A DNA stretch of 64,000 nt from Chlorobiota bacterium (GTDB lineage: Bacteria > Bacteroidota > Ignavibacteria > OLB7): positions 1-64,000 of the forward strand of contig JAEUSP010000135.1 of assembly GCA_016788565.1 (NCBI GenBank), read 5' to 3'. Shown piece by piece: positions 24,324-33,248 of the stretch (position 1 is its first letter; each line of letters opens with the position of its first letter). The notes beneath the pieces were generated by a model that did no database searches, was not told the origin of the DNA, and worked only from the letters and a program-made list of their open reading frames with translations. The position numbers and the translations under genes are program-made.

Positions 24324-26447
24324 ATGGCCAATCCCGACACAGCCCTCGCCGAACTCCGCGCCGCCGTAGCCGCCGCCACCACCCCCACCGACCGCGCCAA
24401 CGCACTGAACCAGCTTGCCGAAGAGTTAGGGAAGCAAAGCCACTACCCCGAAACCCTTGCCGCAGCCGAGGAAGCCTACGTTCTTGCCCAGCAAGCCGAA
24501 GCCCCGGCAGCAGAAGCTACGGCGTTGTGGTTGCAGGGGGTGGTGCATTTGTGGAAAGGGGAGTATGGCGAGGCGTTGCGGCTATTGGAGGAATCACAGA
24601 CGCTCTACGAAAAGATTGGGGAGCGTTCCGGGGTGGCTCGTGTTACCGGGTACATCGGGATTGTGTACGAAAGCCTTGGGGAGTATGGGAAGTCGTTGGA
24701 GTATTTCACCCGTGCGATTGCTCTGTATGAAGAGCTTGGTGAGCGTTCCGGGGTGGCTCGTGTTACCGCGAGCATCGGGATTGTGTACAAAAACCTTGGG
24801 GAGCATGGGAAGGCGTTGGAGCATTACACCCGTGCGCTTGCCTTGCTGGAAGAGCTTGGGAATCGTTCCGGGGTGGCGATTGTTACCGGGAACATCGGGA
24901 CTGTGTACGAAAGCCTTGGGGAGTATGGGAAGTCGTTGGAGCATTTCACCCGTGCGATGGCTTTGCATGAAGAGCTTGGCGATCGTTCCGGTGTTGCCAG
25001 TGTTACCGTGAACATCGGGATTGTGTACGAACAACTTGGGAAGTATGGGAAGTCGTTGGAGCATTACACCCGTGCGCTTGCTTTGCATGAAGAGCTTGGC
25101 GAGCGTTCCGGTGTGGCGATTGTTACCGTGAACATCGGGATTGTGTACGGAAGCCTTTCGGAGCACGGGAAGTCGTTGGAGTATTTCACCCGTGCGATGG
25201 CTTTGTCTGAAGAGCTTGGCGATCGTTCCGGTGTGGCGAATGCTACCGGGAACATCGGGACTGTGTACGAAAGCCTTGGGGAGTATGTAAAGTCGTTGGA
25301 GTATTTCACCCGTGCGCTTGAGCTGTATGAAGAGCTTGGCCAGCGTTCCGGTGTGGCGATTGTTACCGGGAACATCGGGAATGTGTACAAGAATCTTGGG
25401 GAGCATGGGAAGTCGTTGGAGTATTACACCCGTGCGATTGCCTTGCATGAAGAGCTTGGGGAACGTTCTAGGGTGGCTCTTGTTACCGGGAACATCGGTT
25501 CACTCTACGCTCAGAAAGAGTTCGCCGAGTACAACCCCACCAAAGCCGAAGAACTCCTCGGGCAGGCAATCACCCTCAACCAAGAATTAGGAACGAAGAA
25601 AAATCTTTACGAAAGCCACGAAGCCTTAGCCAACCTCTATTCCCAAGAAAACCGCTGGGAAGAAGCTCTCCAGCAGTACAAAAAATACCACGAGGCCTAC
25701 GGCGAGGTTCACACCGAGGAGGCACTGAAGAAGGCAGCACAAGTTGAGCAACAACGTCAGGTTGCCGAGATGGAGAAGCGCATTGCCATCGAACGCGCCC
25801 GCGCCAAAGCCACCGAGGAGCTTCTCCACAAAACCTTGCCCCCAACCATCGCCAACCGGATCATCGCCGGCGAGCAACAGATTGCCGACCGCTTCGATTC
25901 CGCCAGCGTGTTGTTCGCTGATGTCGTCGGCTTCACCCCGATGACCGCGCAGATGCCCGCCAGCGCGGTGTTGGAGTTCATGAACTTCGTCTTCGCTCAC
26001 TTCGACGAGATAGCCGCCAAGCATGGCTGCGAGCGAATCAAGACAATCGGCGACGGCTACATGGCCGTCTGCGGCGCGCCAGTGGAGTGCGAGGATCACG
26101 CCGAGCGAATCGCGAGGATGGCGATGGAGATGCTGGTGGATGTGAAGCTGCCAGCAAGCATCACCGAGCACCTGCCGCCCAACACAGAGTTTGAGATACG
26201 GATTGGACTTCACACTGGAGGCATCACCGGCGGAGTGATTGGCGTTGGCAAACTGGCCTACGACATTTACGGCGACACCGTAAACACGGCCAGCCGGATG
26301 GAGAGCCACGGCGAAGCGGGGAAGGTTCATGTGAGTGACGAGTTTGCAAGTGCCGTTGGAAGCAGCTTCAGTTTTACGGAGCGTGGGGAGATGGAGGTAA
26401 AAGGGAAGGGAGTGCTGCGGACGTATTTTTTGGAGGTGGTGGAGTAG
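24324..26447 (+). CDS. TPR-repeat adenylate cyclase (class III)
   Basis: A 707-aa soluble protein joining tandem TPR repeats to a class III cyclase domain. Start ATG 24324 gives MANPDTALAEL. Residues about 96-392 hold more than seven 40-residue TPR units, nearly identical in DNA as well as protein. A coiled linker (about 470-510) precedes the catalytic domain. Metal aspartates are D533 (LFADVVGF) and D577 (IGDGY). The adenine-selecting pair K573 and D647 is present, and transition-state N654 and R658 occur in VNTASRM. All catalytic residues are therefore intact and ATP should be the substrate. No signal peptide or receptor domain exists, so TPR-protein binding probably controls cAMP production. 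It is monocistronic. Confidence 0.93.
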   Translation: MANPDTALAELRAAVAAATTPTDRANALNQLAEELGKQSHYPETLAAAEEAYVLAQQAEAPAAEATALWLQGVVHLWKGEYGEALRLLEESQTLYEKIGERSGVARVTGYIGIVYESLGEYGKSLEYFTRAIALYEELGERSGVARVTASIGIVYKNLGEHGKALEHYTRALALLEELGNRSGVAIVTGNIGTVYESLGEYGKSLEHFTRAMALHEELGDRSGVASVTVNIGIVYEQLGKYGKSLEHYTRALALHEELGERSGVAIVTVNIGIVYGSLSEHGKSLEYFTRAMALSEELGDRSGVANATGNIGTVYESLGEYVKSLEYFTRALELYEELGQRSGVAIVTGNIGNVYKNLGEHGKSLEYYTRAIALHEELGERSRVALVTGNIGSLYAQKEFAEYNPTKAEELLGQAITLNQELGTKKNLYESHEALANLYSQENRWEEALQQYKKYHEAYGEVHTEEALKKAAQVEQQRQVAEMEKRIAIERARAKATEELLHKTLPPTIANRIIAGEQQIADRFDSASVLFADVVGFTPMTAQMPASAVLEFMNFVFAHFDEIAAKHGCERIKTIGDGYMAVCGAPVECEDHAERIARMAMEMLVDVKLPASITEHLPPNTEFEIRIGLHTGGITGGVIGVGKLAYDIYGDTVNTASRMESHGEAGKVHVSDEFASAVGSSFSFTERGEMEVKGKGVLRTYFLEVVE
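24609..25500 (+). repeat. Homogenised 120-bp tandem coding repeats (TPR units)
   Basis: Seven full 120-bp units plus a partial one, in phase with the reading frame, encode the TPR domains. Each unit contains invariant stretches such as TCGTTGGAGTATTTCACCCG and AACATCGGGA at fixed position. Period is exactly 120 bp with no indels. Differences are scattered substitutions, indicating recent expansion or gene conversion. Confidence 0.95.
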
Positions 26448-26472
26448 CATCGCTTGGCCCCCCGTCATCGCC

Positions 26473-27310
26473 GTCATCGCGAGGAGTCTTCGACGAAGCG
26501 ATCTCGCGGGTTTCTGGGAAGTCATCGGACACCGTGCTGGCCGCGAGATCGCCACGTCGCTCAACGCTCCTCGCGATGACGAATGGAGCATTTGCGAAAC
26601 TCACGCGCCGTCATCGCGAGGAGTCTTCGACGAAGCGATCTCGCGGGTTTCTGGGAAGTCATTGGACACACTGCCAGCCGCGGGATCGCCACGTCGCTAA
26701 GCGCTCCTTGTCGAAGACCCCGACCCGTCGGGGCGATGACGAAGGGTCGCCGTTCGGAGGCTCCGCTCATACTTCGGCGGGGCTCAGCATGAGCGGAGGG
26801 CGGGGTTCGGAGGTGGGATCAGATAGATTTTTCGGAACGCACATCACCGACATCGCCCCCGTCATCGCGAGGAGTCTTCGACGAAGCGATCTCGCGAGTT
26901 TCTGGGAAGTCATCGGACACCGTGCTGGCCGCGAGATCGCCACGTCGCTCAACGCTCCTTGTCGAAGACCCCGACCTGTCGGGGCGATGACGAATGGAGC
27001 ATTTGCGAAACTCACGCGCTGTCATCGCGAGGAGTCTTCGACGAAGCGATCTCGCGGGTTTCTGGGAAGTCATCGGACACCGTGCTGGCCGCAGGATCGC
27101 CACGTCGCTCAACGCTCCTCGCGATGACGAATGGAGCATTTGCGAAACTCACGCGCTGTCATCGCGAGGAGTCTTCGACGAAGCGATCCCTCGCGTTTCT
27201 GGGAAGCCATCGGACACACTGCCAGCCGCGAGATGGGCTTCGCCGCTGCTTCGCGGTGCCACGTCGCTCAACACTCCTTGTCGAAGACCCCGACCTGTCG
27301 GGGCGATGAC
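26473..27310. repeat. Array of five long palindromic repeats
   Basis: Five units at 26473-26580, 26610-26740, 26861-26991, 27021-27128 and 27158-27310 fill most of the 980-bp gap after the cyclase gene. Each begins GTCATCGCGAGGAGTCTTCG. Each ends either CTCCTCGCGATGAC, a perfect 14-bp inverted repeat of the start, or with a variant GTCGGGGCGATGAC end. The arms also pair internally (GCGATCTCGCGG with CCGCGAGATCGC), so each unit can form a long hairpin around a TTTCTGGGAAGTCATCGG core. Three junctions share the same 29-bp linker GAATGGAGCATTTGCGAAAC plus nine bases. Sequence of the type GCTCATACTTCG and CTCAGCATGAGCGG adjoins two units. No coding gene is seen. Confidence 0.9.
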
Positions 27311-27427
27311 GATGCTTCGCCATCCGGTGGCTCCGCTCATACTTCGACGGTGCTCAGCATGAGCGGGGATGCTGTTCGGTGGCTTTGGGACAACAATCAT
27401 AGATGAGCCGCAGATTTTTATTCTCCC

Positions 27428-30400
27428 TCACTTCACCACCATCATCCCCCGCGTCATTGCCCAATCGCCGCTGAGTAGGCGGTAGTAGTACAGGCCGGAG
27501 GGGTGCGCGCTGGCATTCCAGGTTACGGTGTAGCGTCCGGCGGCAAGGTGCTCGTTGATCAGCAATGCAACCCGCCCCCCAACTCCATCCAACACTTCCA
27601 ACCGCGTGGGGCCATCCAGCCCAAGCGAGAAGGTGATGTCGGTGAGTGGGTTGAACGGGTTCGGGTGGTTCTGGTCCAGCGCGTAGTTGTTGGTGGTTAG
27701 CTCGATTAACCGCAGGTTCAGCCCGCAAATGGAGTCTATCCGAACCGCGCCGGGATCGGTGACAACGCTTAGGCAATCCCCGATTGGCGAAAGAATGCTG
27801 AACGGCAACGGCGAGCTGCTGTTGGCCCCTACATACCCAACTAATTGGATTCCCATCAGCGCGCCACTTCCCGCCAACGGCACGCCAGTGGAGGACGAAA
27901 GGAAGTAGGTGGCTTCCCCCTTTTTGTGGTCTTTCTGGATGCTGTCAATCTTCCATCCCTCCAACAATCTTCCTTGCAACAACGGGGCATTGGCGCGCAG
28001 GAATGTGGGGTCGTAGCTCAGCCTGATTGCAATGCTGGTCAGCTTCAGCGGGTCGGTTGCCGAATCGGCCATCACTTCCACAACAACGGTGTTCCCAACT
28101 CCCACTTGGTACTCCTTCCCGATATGGAGCCGCACCGTTTTGGGGGCAACAACCACCAAAGCTGAGTCGTGCGCTTGGCAGCCGTTTGCATCGGTGACGG
28201 TAAGGCGGTAGAGCGTGGTGCTGTCGGGGGCGGCAAACGGGGCGGGGCAGTCGGCGCAGGATAATCCCGTCGCTGGTTCCCACCGATACTCCACCGGCGT
28301 TGTCGCCGAAGCCGTTGCCGTAATCTGTCCCGAACAAAACAGCGTGTCGGGGGCAACCGCCACCGTTGGCTTGGGAACAACCAGGACCGTCACGGTATCG
28401 CTGCCGCCGCAGGGGAGAAGTGAGCGGACGGTGTAGAGTTGCGTGCTGCCGGGCCGCGCCCAGGGGTTGGGGCAATCGGTGCAGCTGAGGCCGGTTGCCG
28501 GGGTCCACTGCAACGGCCTGCTTGCGTTCACGCTTAGTTGAACACTATCGCCAGCGCAAAGCGGCGGAACTGGCGGGGCATCAATGCTGCTTGGCGAAAC
28601 AATGCTGACCGTGACCGACGCGCTATCGGTGCAACCGGCGGCGTTGGTGGCAACCACCTTCCATGTTGTGGTTGCGGTTGGCGTTGCCACCACCGTGGCG
28701 CAGGTGTCGCAATCCAAACCGGCCGATGGAGTCCACCGCAGCCGCATTGGGCGCGGCAGCCCAGCCGAATCGGCGATTGCGTTCAGCGGAAGACTTCCGC
28801 CGGCACAGATGGAGGTGTCGCGGGTTAGGCGAACTGTTGGTGGCGGAACCACCGTCACCAACACGGTATCCTCGGCTGTTTGCCGGCAAGCCGGATCGCC
28901 TTGCCCGGTGACGATGTAGGCCGTTGTGGTTGTTGGGCGTGCTGTTGGATTTGGGCAGTCGGTGCAGCTTAATCCGGTTGCTGGCCGCCAGGTGTAGGCC
29001 ACCCCGCCGGAGGCCCGCAACTGCGCCGCGCCGCCAACACACAGCGTGGTATCACTGCTGGCAACAATCGTTGGGCGCGCCGTCACGAAGACCGTCACCG
29101 AATCGGTTCCGGTGCAGCCAAAGCCATCGGTGATGGTGACGTGATAGGTGGTTGTGGATGTTGGCCGGGCAATCGGATTGGGGCAGGCGGTGCAGTTCAA
29201 TCCGGCGGCTGGCGACCATGCGAACAGCGTGCCGCCGGTGGCCTGCAAGTTCGCCGAAGCCCCATTGCAGATGTACTGATCCTCCCCCGCCTCAACAGCA
29301 AGGGGGCGGAACGCAGGCACGGTGATTTCGGTGACAAGCGAATCGCGCGGGCAGCCAGCGTACAGCCGGACGGTGTAGTTGCCGGCCGCAGCGTAGCGAT
29401 GCCGAGGGTTCAGTTCGGTTGAGGTTCCCCCATCGCCAAAATCCCAGAATCGTTCTTTTGTGATCGGCGCGCCATCGTCCCAAATGCAAATTTCGGAGGC
29501 ATCGTGAAACTGGACCACGCCGCAAGTCGTGGTGTCGTAGCGGAATTGCAGCAGCTGGTAGGGTTTGAATTTCAACAGCACCGGCTGATCCTCAAGTCCA
29601 TTATCCCTCTCGTTCCCTTTTCGGGGCTGGAACGCGCCGGGCGTTGTGGGAAAATCGGGGGAGTGGCTGGTCATGCCGATAATTGCTTCCACGTTGCAAC
29701 TATCACCCATCAGCCGGATTCGTGCGCGGCCATAATCGGCAAGGCTGCCGTAGTCGTTGTTTTGCCCGCCGATCATGGTGGAGTACATCAGCCGGCTGGC
29801 GGTTGGATTTAGCTTGGTCAGAAATAAGTCAAAACCCCCGCGATTTAATTGGTCGTAAGCACACTCGGAAATTGGGAAAAATGTCGGCTCAAAATTCCCG
29901 TTGGAAAATGTGCAGCCAACAACAAAGATATTTTCCGATTTATCTAACGCCACGGTATTTCCACGGTCGGTATTAAAGCCACCTAACAATGAAGAAAATT
30001 GAACGCCAGAAAGATCAGCACGGAAGCAGGTGACGTAGCTATCGGAGCGGAGCGTGTCGCCGGGGCGTGTGTTGAACGTGCGGTCGAATGCCCCAGCCGT
30101 GGTAAGGAAATCGGGGGATGATGTTGTGCCGGTAATAATTGGCTGGCCGGCGGAATTTAGCGTCATCCCCTGCCCAAAATCATCCCCCGCGCCGCCAAAA
30201 TATGTGGATGCCAAAATCTGCGAGCCATCATTGCTCAACCGAAAAAGAGCGATGTCCAAATTTCCGGCAGAAATATCTTGGGCCGCACCGGCGGTTAGTG
30301 GAAAATCGGGAGAAAATGTGTTCCCCAACACAATCGCTTCATCGGAATTATTCACCGCAATATCCAGCGCGTAATCAACATCGCTTCCTCCAACAAGCGT

Positions 30401-31813
30401 GGAATAGAGTACGGTTAGTGCTTCGGCATTCAGCACGGTCACAAAAATATCGGTGGTGTCCAACGTGCGGTCGTGGGCACCGGGGGTGGTGGGATAATTT
30501 TGGGAAATTGTTTGCCCAGTAATGAATAATTCCCCCCGGCTATTCAGAGCGGCGCGGTCGAAAAATTCGGAGCTATCGCCGCCGAAATAGGTTGAGTAGA
30601 TCAGCGAGTCTCCATCCCGACTGAGCTTCACGGCAAAGCCATCCCAATCGCCAGCGTTGTAATCTTGAATTGGCGTGGGATCGAGCGTGACCGGGAAATC
30701 GGTGCTGAAGGTGCTACCAACAATGTAGGCTTCGCCGGAGGGATTCACGTTAATGGAAGTTGCTTCATCCTGATGTGACCCCCCTAAATATGTTGAGTAC
30801 ACCAACGAGCGTCCATCTGGGGTCATCTTAAAAACGTAGGCATCCATTAACGCCCCGTTAAAGGTCTCATCATACGACCCCGAAACGGTTGGGAACCGCT
30901 CGGTGTACCACCCCACGCCGTAGATATAGCCAAGCGCGTCCACATCAATATCACGCATGTAGCCTTCGATTAAAAACCCCTGCGTTGCGCTTGGCCCGCC
31001 GATAAATGTGGACCATGCCAGCATTGTGGGATCAATAATCAACGGAAGGTCGCGGCGGAAACTGCTGTTGGCCGCGAACCCGTAGGTGGTGTCGTTCCAA
31101 AGGATGAAGCGGGTTGGGACCTCCACGTGCGCGCCCTCAATCACCTGGTAGGCGTAGGGGCGTTGCTCAATCAGCGTCCCCCAATCGGTGGCGATTTCCA
31201 AATCGCCAGCGTTGTTGATTCGTAGCCCGTTAATTCCTCGGCACTCCATTTTCACATCACCCAACTGCCCGCCGGGGCGGACGATGCAATCGTATTTCAG
31301 TGCGCGCCCGGTGCCGTAGTAGCACAGGTCAATGTTGGGATAAAGCTCGCGATACCAAAGCTGCTCATGCTGGCGTACACCAGCCACCGCCCGCCCAGCA
31401 CGGAAGTAATTTGCTTTCCCGGGCAACAGGTTCTGGGCCTGAATACTTGGCGCGGGGGATGCACCTTGAAAATGGATGCTCCACTGCAAACCCTCAACAG
31501 TTGGAGGTGTGTGTTCGGAAAAATTTTCTGGTGGGGTGAGTGACTGCTTGGCTGCCCGCGTGAAAAGGAATCCAACTCCATTTCGCCCGAATGTGGCTTG
31601 CGCGGTGTTGGTTGTGGTTTGGTACAGCGTTGCTGAATCCCACTGGCCGTTGTTCTGCCGAAACCCCAGCGGAAGGTCGCCCAACCGCGCCGCAACGAAT
31701 TCCCGATTCAGTCTGCTCTGTTCTGGTGGAGTAGATATTTGCGCCGCCACGCTTCCGCAGCAGAAAATTGCCAGCAGCGCAAGCAAAAGTTGGTGGTAGG
31801 GGAGGCGTGTCAT
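27428..31813 (-). CDS. T9SS-secreted multidomain adhesin-like protein (SBBP, PKD, Ig-like repeats, cohesin-like)
   Basis: A secreted protein of about 1461 aa. The signal peptide is MTRLPYHQLLLALLAIFCC with cleavage near VAAQ; upstream ATGs (31828, 31834, 31843) are alternative starts. An N-terminal region is followed by SBBP-type repeats (about 260-720) with recurrent YSTYLGGS and DFPVT motifs. A PKD domain carries FWDFGDGG near 786. Five Ig-like repeats (about 840-1224) share GL-S/N-C-x-x-C. A cohesin-like domain (about 1230-1370) precedes a C-terminal type IX sorting domain (about 1372-1461) with NHPNPFNP and PSGLYYYRL. It should be exported through the outer membrane by the type IX system and attached to or shed from the surface. 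An adhesive or polymer-binding role is inferred from domains. It is monocistronic. Confidence 0.92.
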   Translation of the reverse strand: MTRLPYHQLLLALLAIFCCGSVAAQISTPPEQSRLNREFVAARLGDLPLGFRQNNGQWDSATLYQTTTNTAQATFGRNGVGFLFTRAAKQSLTPPENFSEHTPPTVEGLQWSIHFQGASPAPSIQAQNLLPGKANYFRAGRAVAGVRQHEQLWYRELYPNIDLCYYGTGRALKYDCIVRPGGQLGDVKMECRGINGLRINNAGDLEIATDWGTLIEQRPYAYQVIEGAHVEVPTRFILWNDTTYGFAANSSFRRDLPLIIDPTMLAWSTFIGGPSATQGFLIEGYMRDIDVDALGYIYGVGWYTERFPTVSGSYDETFNGALMDAYVFKMTPDGRSLVYSTYLGGSHQDEATSINVNPSGEAYIVGSTFSTDFPVTLDPTPIQDYNAGDWDGFAVKLSRDGDSLIYSTYFGGDSSEFFDRAALNSRGELFITGQTISQNYPTTPGAHDRTLDTTDIFVTVLNAEALTVLYSTLVGGSDVDYALDIAVNNSDEAIVLGNTFSPDFPLTAGAAQDISAGNLDIALFRLSNDGSQILASTYFGGAGDDFGQGMTLNSAGQPIITGTTSSPDFLTTAGAFDRTFNTRPGDTLRSDSYVTCFRADLSGVQFSSLLGGFNTDRGNTVALDKSENIFVVGCTFSNGNFEPTFFPISECAYDQLNRGGFDLFLTKLNPTASRLMYSTMIGGQNNDYGSLADYGRARIRLMGDSCNVEAIIGMTSHSPDFPTTPGAFQPRKGNERDNGLEDQPVLLKFKPYQLLQFRYDTTTCGVVQFHDASEICIWDDGAPITKERFWDFGDGGTSTELNPRHRYAAAGNYTVRLYAGCPRDSLVTEITVPAFRPLAVEAGEDQYICNGASANLQATGGTLFAWSPAAGLNCTACPNPIARPTSTTTYHVTITDGFGCTGTDSVTVFVTARPTIVASSDTTLCVGGAAQLRASGGVAYTWRPATGLSCTDCPNPTARPTTTTAYIVTGQGDPACRQTAEDTVLVTVVPPPTVRLTRDTSICAGGSLPLNAIADSAGLPRPMRLRWTPSAGLDCDTCATVVATPTATTTWKVVATNAAGCTDSASVTVSIVSPSSIDAPPVPPLCAGDSVQLSVNASRPLQWTPATGLSCTDCPNPWARPGSTQLYTVRSLLPCGGSDTVTVLVVPKPTVAVAPDTLFCSGQITATASATTPVEYRWEPATGLSCADCPAPFAAPDSTTLYRLTVTDANGCQAHDSALVVVAPKTVRLHIGKEYQVGVGNTVVVEVMADSATDPLKLTSIAIRLSYDPTFLRANAPLLQGRLLEGWKIDSIQKDHKKGEATYFLSSSTGVPLAGSGALMGIQLVGYVGANSSSPLPFSILSPIGDCLSVVTDPGAVRIDSICGLNLRLIELTTNNYALDQNHPNPFNPLTDITFSLGLDGPTRLEVLDGVGGRVALLINEHLAAGRYTVTWNASAHPSGLYYYRLLSGDWAMTRGMMVVK

Positions 31814-31894
31814 CGGGAGTAGTATCATGTTCATCGTGTGCATCAACGGTTGGTCCGGCTGGGCGAATTGGTTTGCGGGCCGCAACGTGGCTGC

Positions 31895-31903
31895 GCAATA
31901 GTA
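31895..31903 (-). promoter_or_regulatory. Possible -7 element (TACTATTGC) of the adhesin gene
   Basis: On the minus strand TACTATTGC lies 60-80 bp before the candidate start codons of the adhesin. It differs from TANNTTYGC at one position. It is a weaker match than the pgsA and pta boxes and is given only because the motif recurs. Confidence 0.3.
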
Positions 31904-31950
31904 GCAAAAGGGGAGTTGTTATGCCATAGCCAAGTTGGTGATGAAAGAAG

Positions 31951-31980
31951 AAAGGGATGATCTTTTTGGATCATCCCTTT
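31951..31980. terminator. Strong hairpin terminator between adhesin and anti-sigma genes
   Basis: A perfect 12-bp inverted repeat (AAAGGGATGATC / GATCATCCCTTT) encloses a TTTTTG loop. Reading from the minus strand, the hairpin is followed by pyrimidine-rich CTTTCTTCTTTC; reading from the plus strand it ends in TTTT. It probably terminates the minus-strand sigma/anti-sigma operon. Confidence 0.7.
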
Positions 31981-32052
31981 TCGTGAAAGATGCTGTTGGG
32001 GATTGTGCTGCCCTCTCTTCTTCCCGATCCCTGATCCCCGAAAAAGAGAAAG

Positions 32053-32082
32053 AACCACAGAGACACAGAGAGCACAGAGGGG
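32053..32082. repeat. CACAGAG-type repeat, single copy
   Basis: The stretch CCACAGAGACACAGAGAG continuing into CACAGAGG matches the repeats at 45506-45596, where the motif occurs as an inverted pair. Purine-rich DNA flanks it on both sides. Confidence 0.7.
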
Positions 32083-32094
32083 GAGAAAGAGAGT

Positions 32095-32210
32095 TATACT
32101 CGGCGCAAATTGGTTTGCGAAACTCTACTCAGCTAGGTGCGCTATGGATTCCCGCTTTCGCGGGAATGACAGTGATTGAGTTTTTCGCAAACCACTCTGT
32201 TTGGAGTATA
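32095..32210. repeat. 116-bp imperfect palindrome (MITE-like)
   Basis: The element begins TATACTC and ends GAGTATA. Internal arms GGTTTGCGAAA and TTTCGCAAACC pair, with a central hairpin ATTCCCGCTTTCGCGGGAAT. It is distinct in sequence from the array at 26473-27310. No protein is encoded. It lies downstream of the anti-sigma factor gene. Confidence 0.7.
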
Positions 32211-32243
32211 GACTGAGCCGCAGAGTGTTGATAATCTTTGCCC

Positions 32244-33206
32244 TCACGTTCTCATTTTTCCCAGGACGTACATTGCTCCGGTTGGTGCGGGCATTCCGCC
32301 GCGGGGTTCAAGGGTGATGGCGAAGGCTTCGGCTTGGTTGATATTTTTCATGTGATGCACGGCTTCCGGCTGGTCGTTCAGGTCGAACACACCGGCATCA
32401 ATCGGTTTGCCATCGGCCAGTGCCCATAATTGATATTGCTTGTCGTCCGGTGGCGCCGGAAGCCCTTCAACGCTTAGGGCTATGCTTCCTGTTGCCGGGT
32501 TCCAATAGACCATGGCGATTGCGTTGGGGGCCGCCTCAAGCCCGGCAAGGGTCACAACTTGGTTTTGGGGATTCTTCAATTGCACAACATCGGCCACCAC
32601 ACGGTTCATCTGGTTTTTCAGCGTGTTGTATTCCTGCACAAGCTGCTGGTTCCGGTTGATGCTGTGGGCCAAATCCTCCTTCGTGTTTTGCCACTGATAG
32701 CCCATGTAGGCGGCGGCCCCAACCCCCAGCAGCGCAAAAACGATGGAGGCCGCCAGCAAGTATCTGCGCGATGCCGGGGCAACCGCTGGCGTGGCTGCGG
32801 CCGGGGGATACAGCTTCACAACATTCGCCGGTTTTGCGGGTGGTTCCGGCACCGGTTTTGACATCACTTCTGAAAATGGGAGAACTGGCGGCGGCGGTTC
32901 AACAGGGGCGGGGGGGAGCGGAATGATAACTCCAGCACCGGATGTTGGTTGGGCCGGGACATCATCCCAAACAAGCCCTTCTTCGGCGGCAATGGTTTGC
33001 AGGATGCTGCTTTTCAGTTCCGGGCGCGGCGCAATCTGGCCGCTGGTGGCCAATGCCTCCAAGGCTTCGTAGATGCTGGCAATCTCTTGTCGGACTTGCG
33101 GATGCTGTTGTGCCATTGCTTCCACTTCCTGTGCTTCTGCGGCCGATAGTCCCCCCATCGCATACAGTTCCAGCACGCCGGACGTTATGTATTCCTCGAT
33201 ATTCAA
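32244..33206 (-). CDS. Anti-sigma factor, RskA-like
   Basis: A 320-aa single-pass membrane protein. The N-terminal cytoplasmic part contains the ECF-binding helices (YITSGVLELYAMGGLSAAEA and LEALA). It is followed by a proline-rich linker, a transmembrane segment near 148-168 (YLLAASIVFALLGVGAAAYM) and a periplasmic anti-sigma-K type domain ending GAMYVLGKMRT. The periplasmic portion includes YQLWALADGKPIDAGVF, a signature of RskA C-terminal domains. It lies 42 bp downstream of the ECF sigma gene on the same strand, and the pair should form a stress- or redox-responsive switch. The expected zinc motif of ZAS anti-sigmas is absent, as usual for the RskA class. Confidence 0.9.
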   Translation of the reverse strand: MNIEEYITSGVLELYAMGGLSAAEAQEVEAMAQQHPQVRQEIASIYEALEALATSGQIAPRPELKSSILQTIAAEEGLVWDDVPAQPTSGAGVIIPLPPAPVEPPPPVLPFSEVMSKPVPEPPAKPANVVKLYPPAAATPAVAPASRRYLLAASIVFALLGVGAAAYMGYQWQNTKEDLAHSINRNQQLVQEYNTLKNQMNRVVADVVQLKNPQNQVVTLAGLEAAPNAIAMVYWNPATGSIALSVEGLPAPPDDKQYQLWALADGKPIDAGVFDLNDQPEAVHHMKNINQAEAFAITLEPRGGMPAPTGAMYVLGKMRT

Positions 33207-33248
33207 CGTGATCTCAAGCTGGTGTGTGATATGGGCTGTTCATGGTTT

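Noticed and set aside
24609-25500. Possible non-coding tandem repeat or CRISPR
   Set aside because: The 120-bp period keeps one reading frame and encodes TPR units of an intact cyclase.
26473-27310. Possible CRISPR array
   Set aside because: The repeats are longer than 100 bp and palindromic throughout, and the linkers are identical to each other rather than unique spacers. There are no cas genes.
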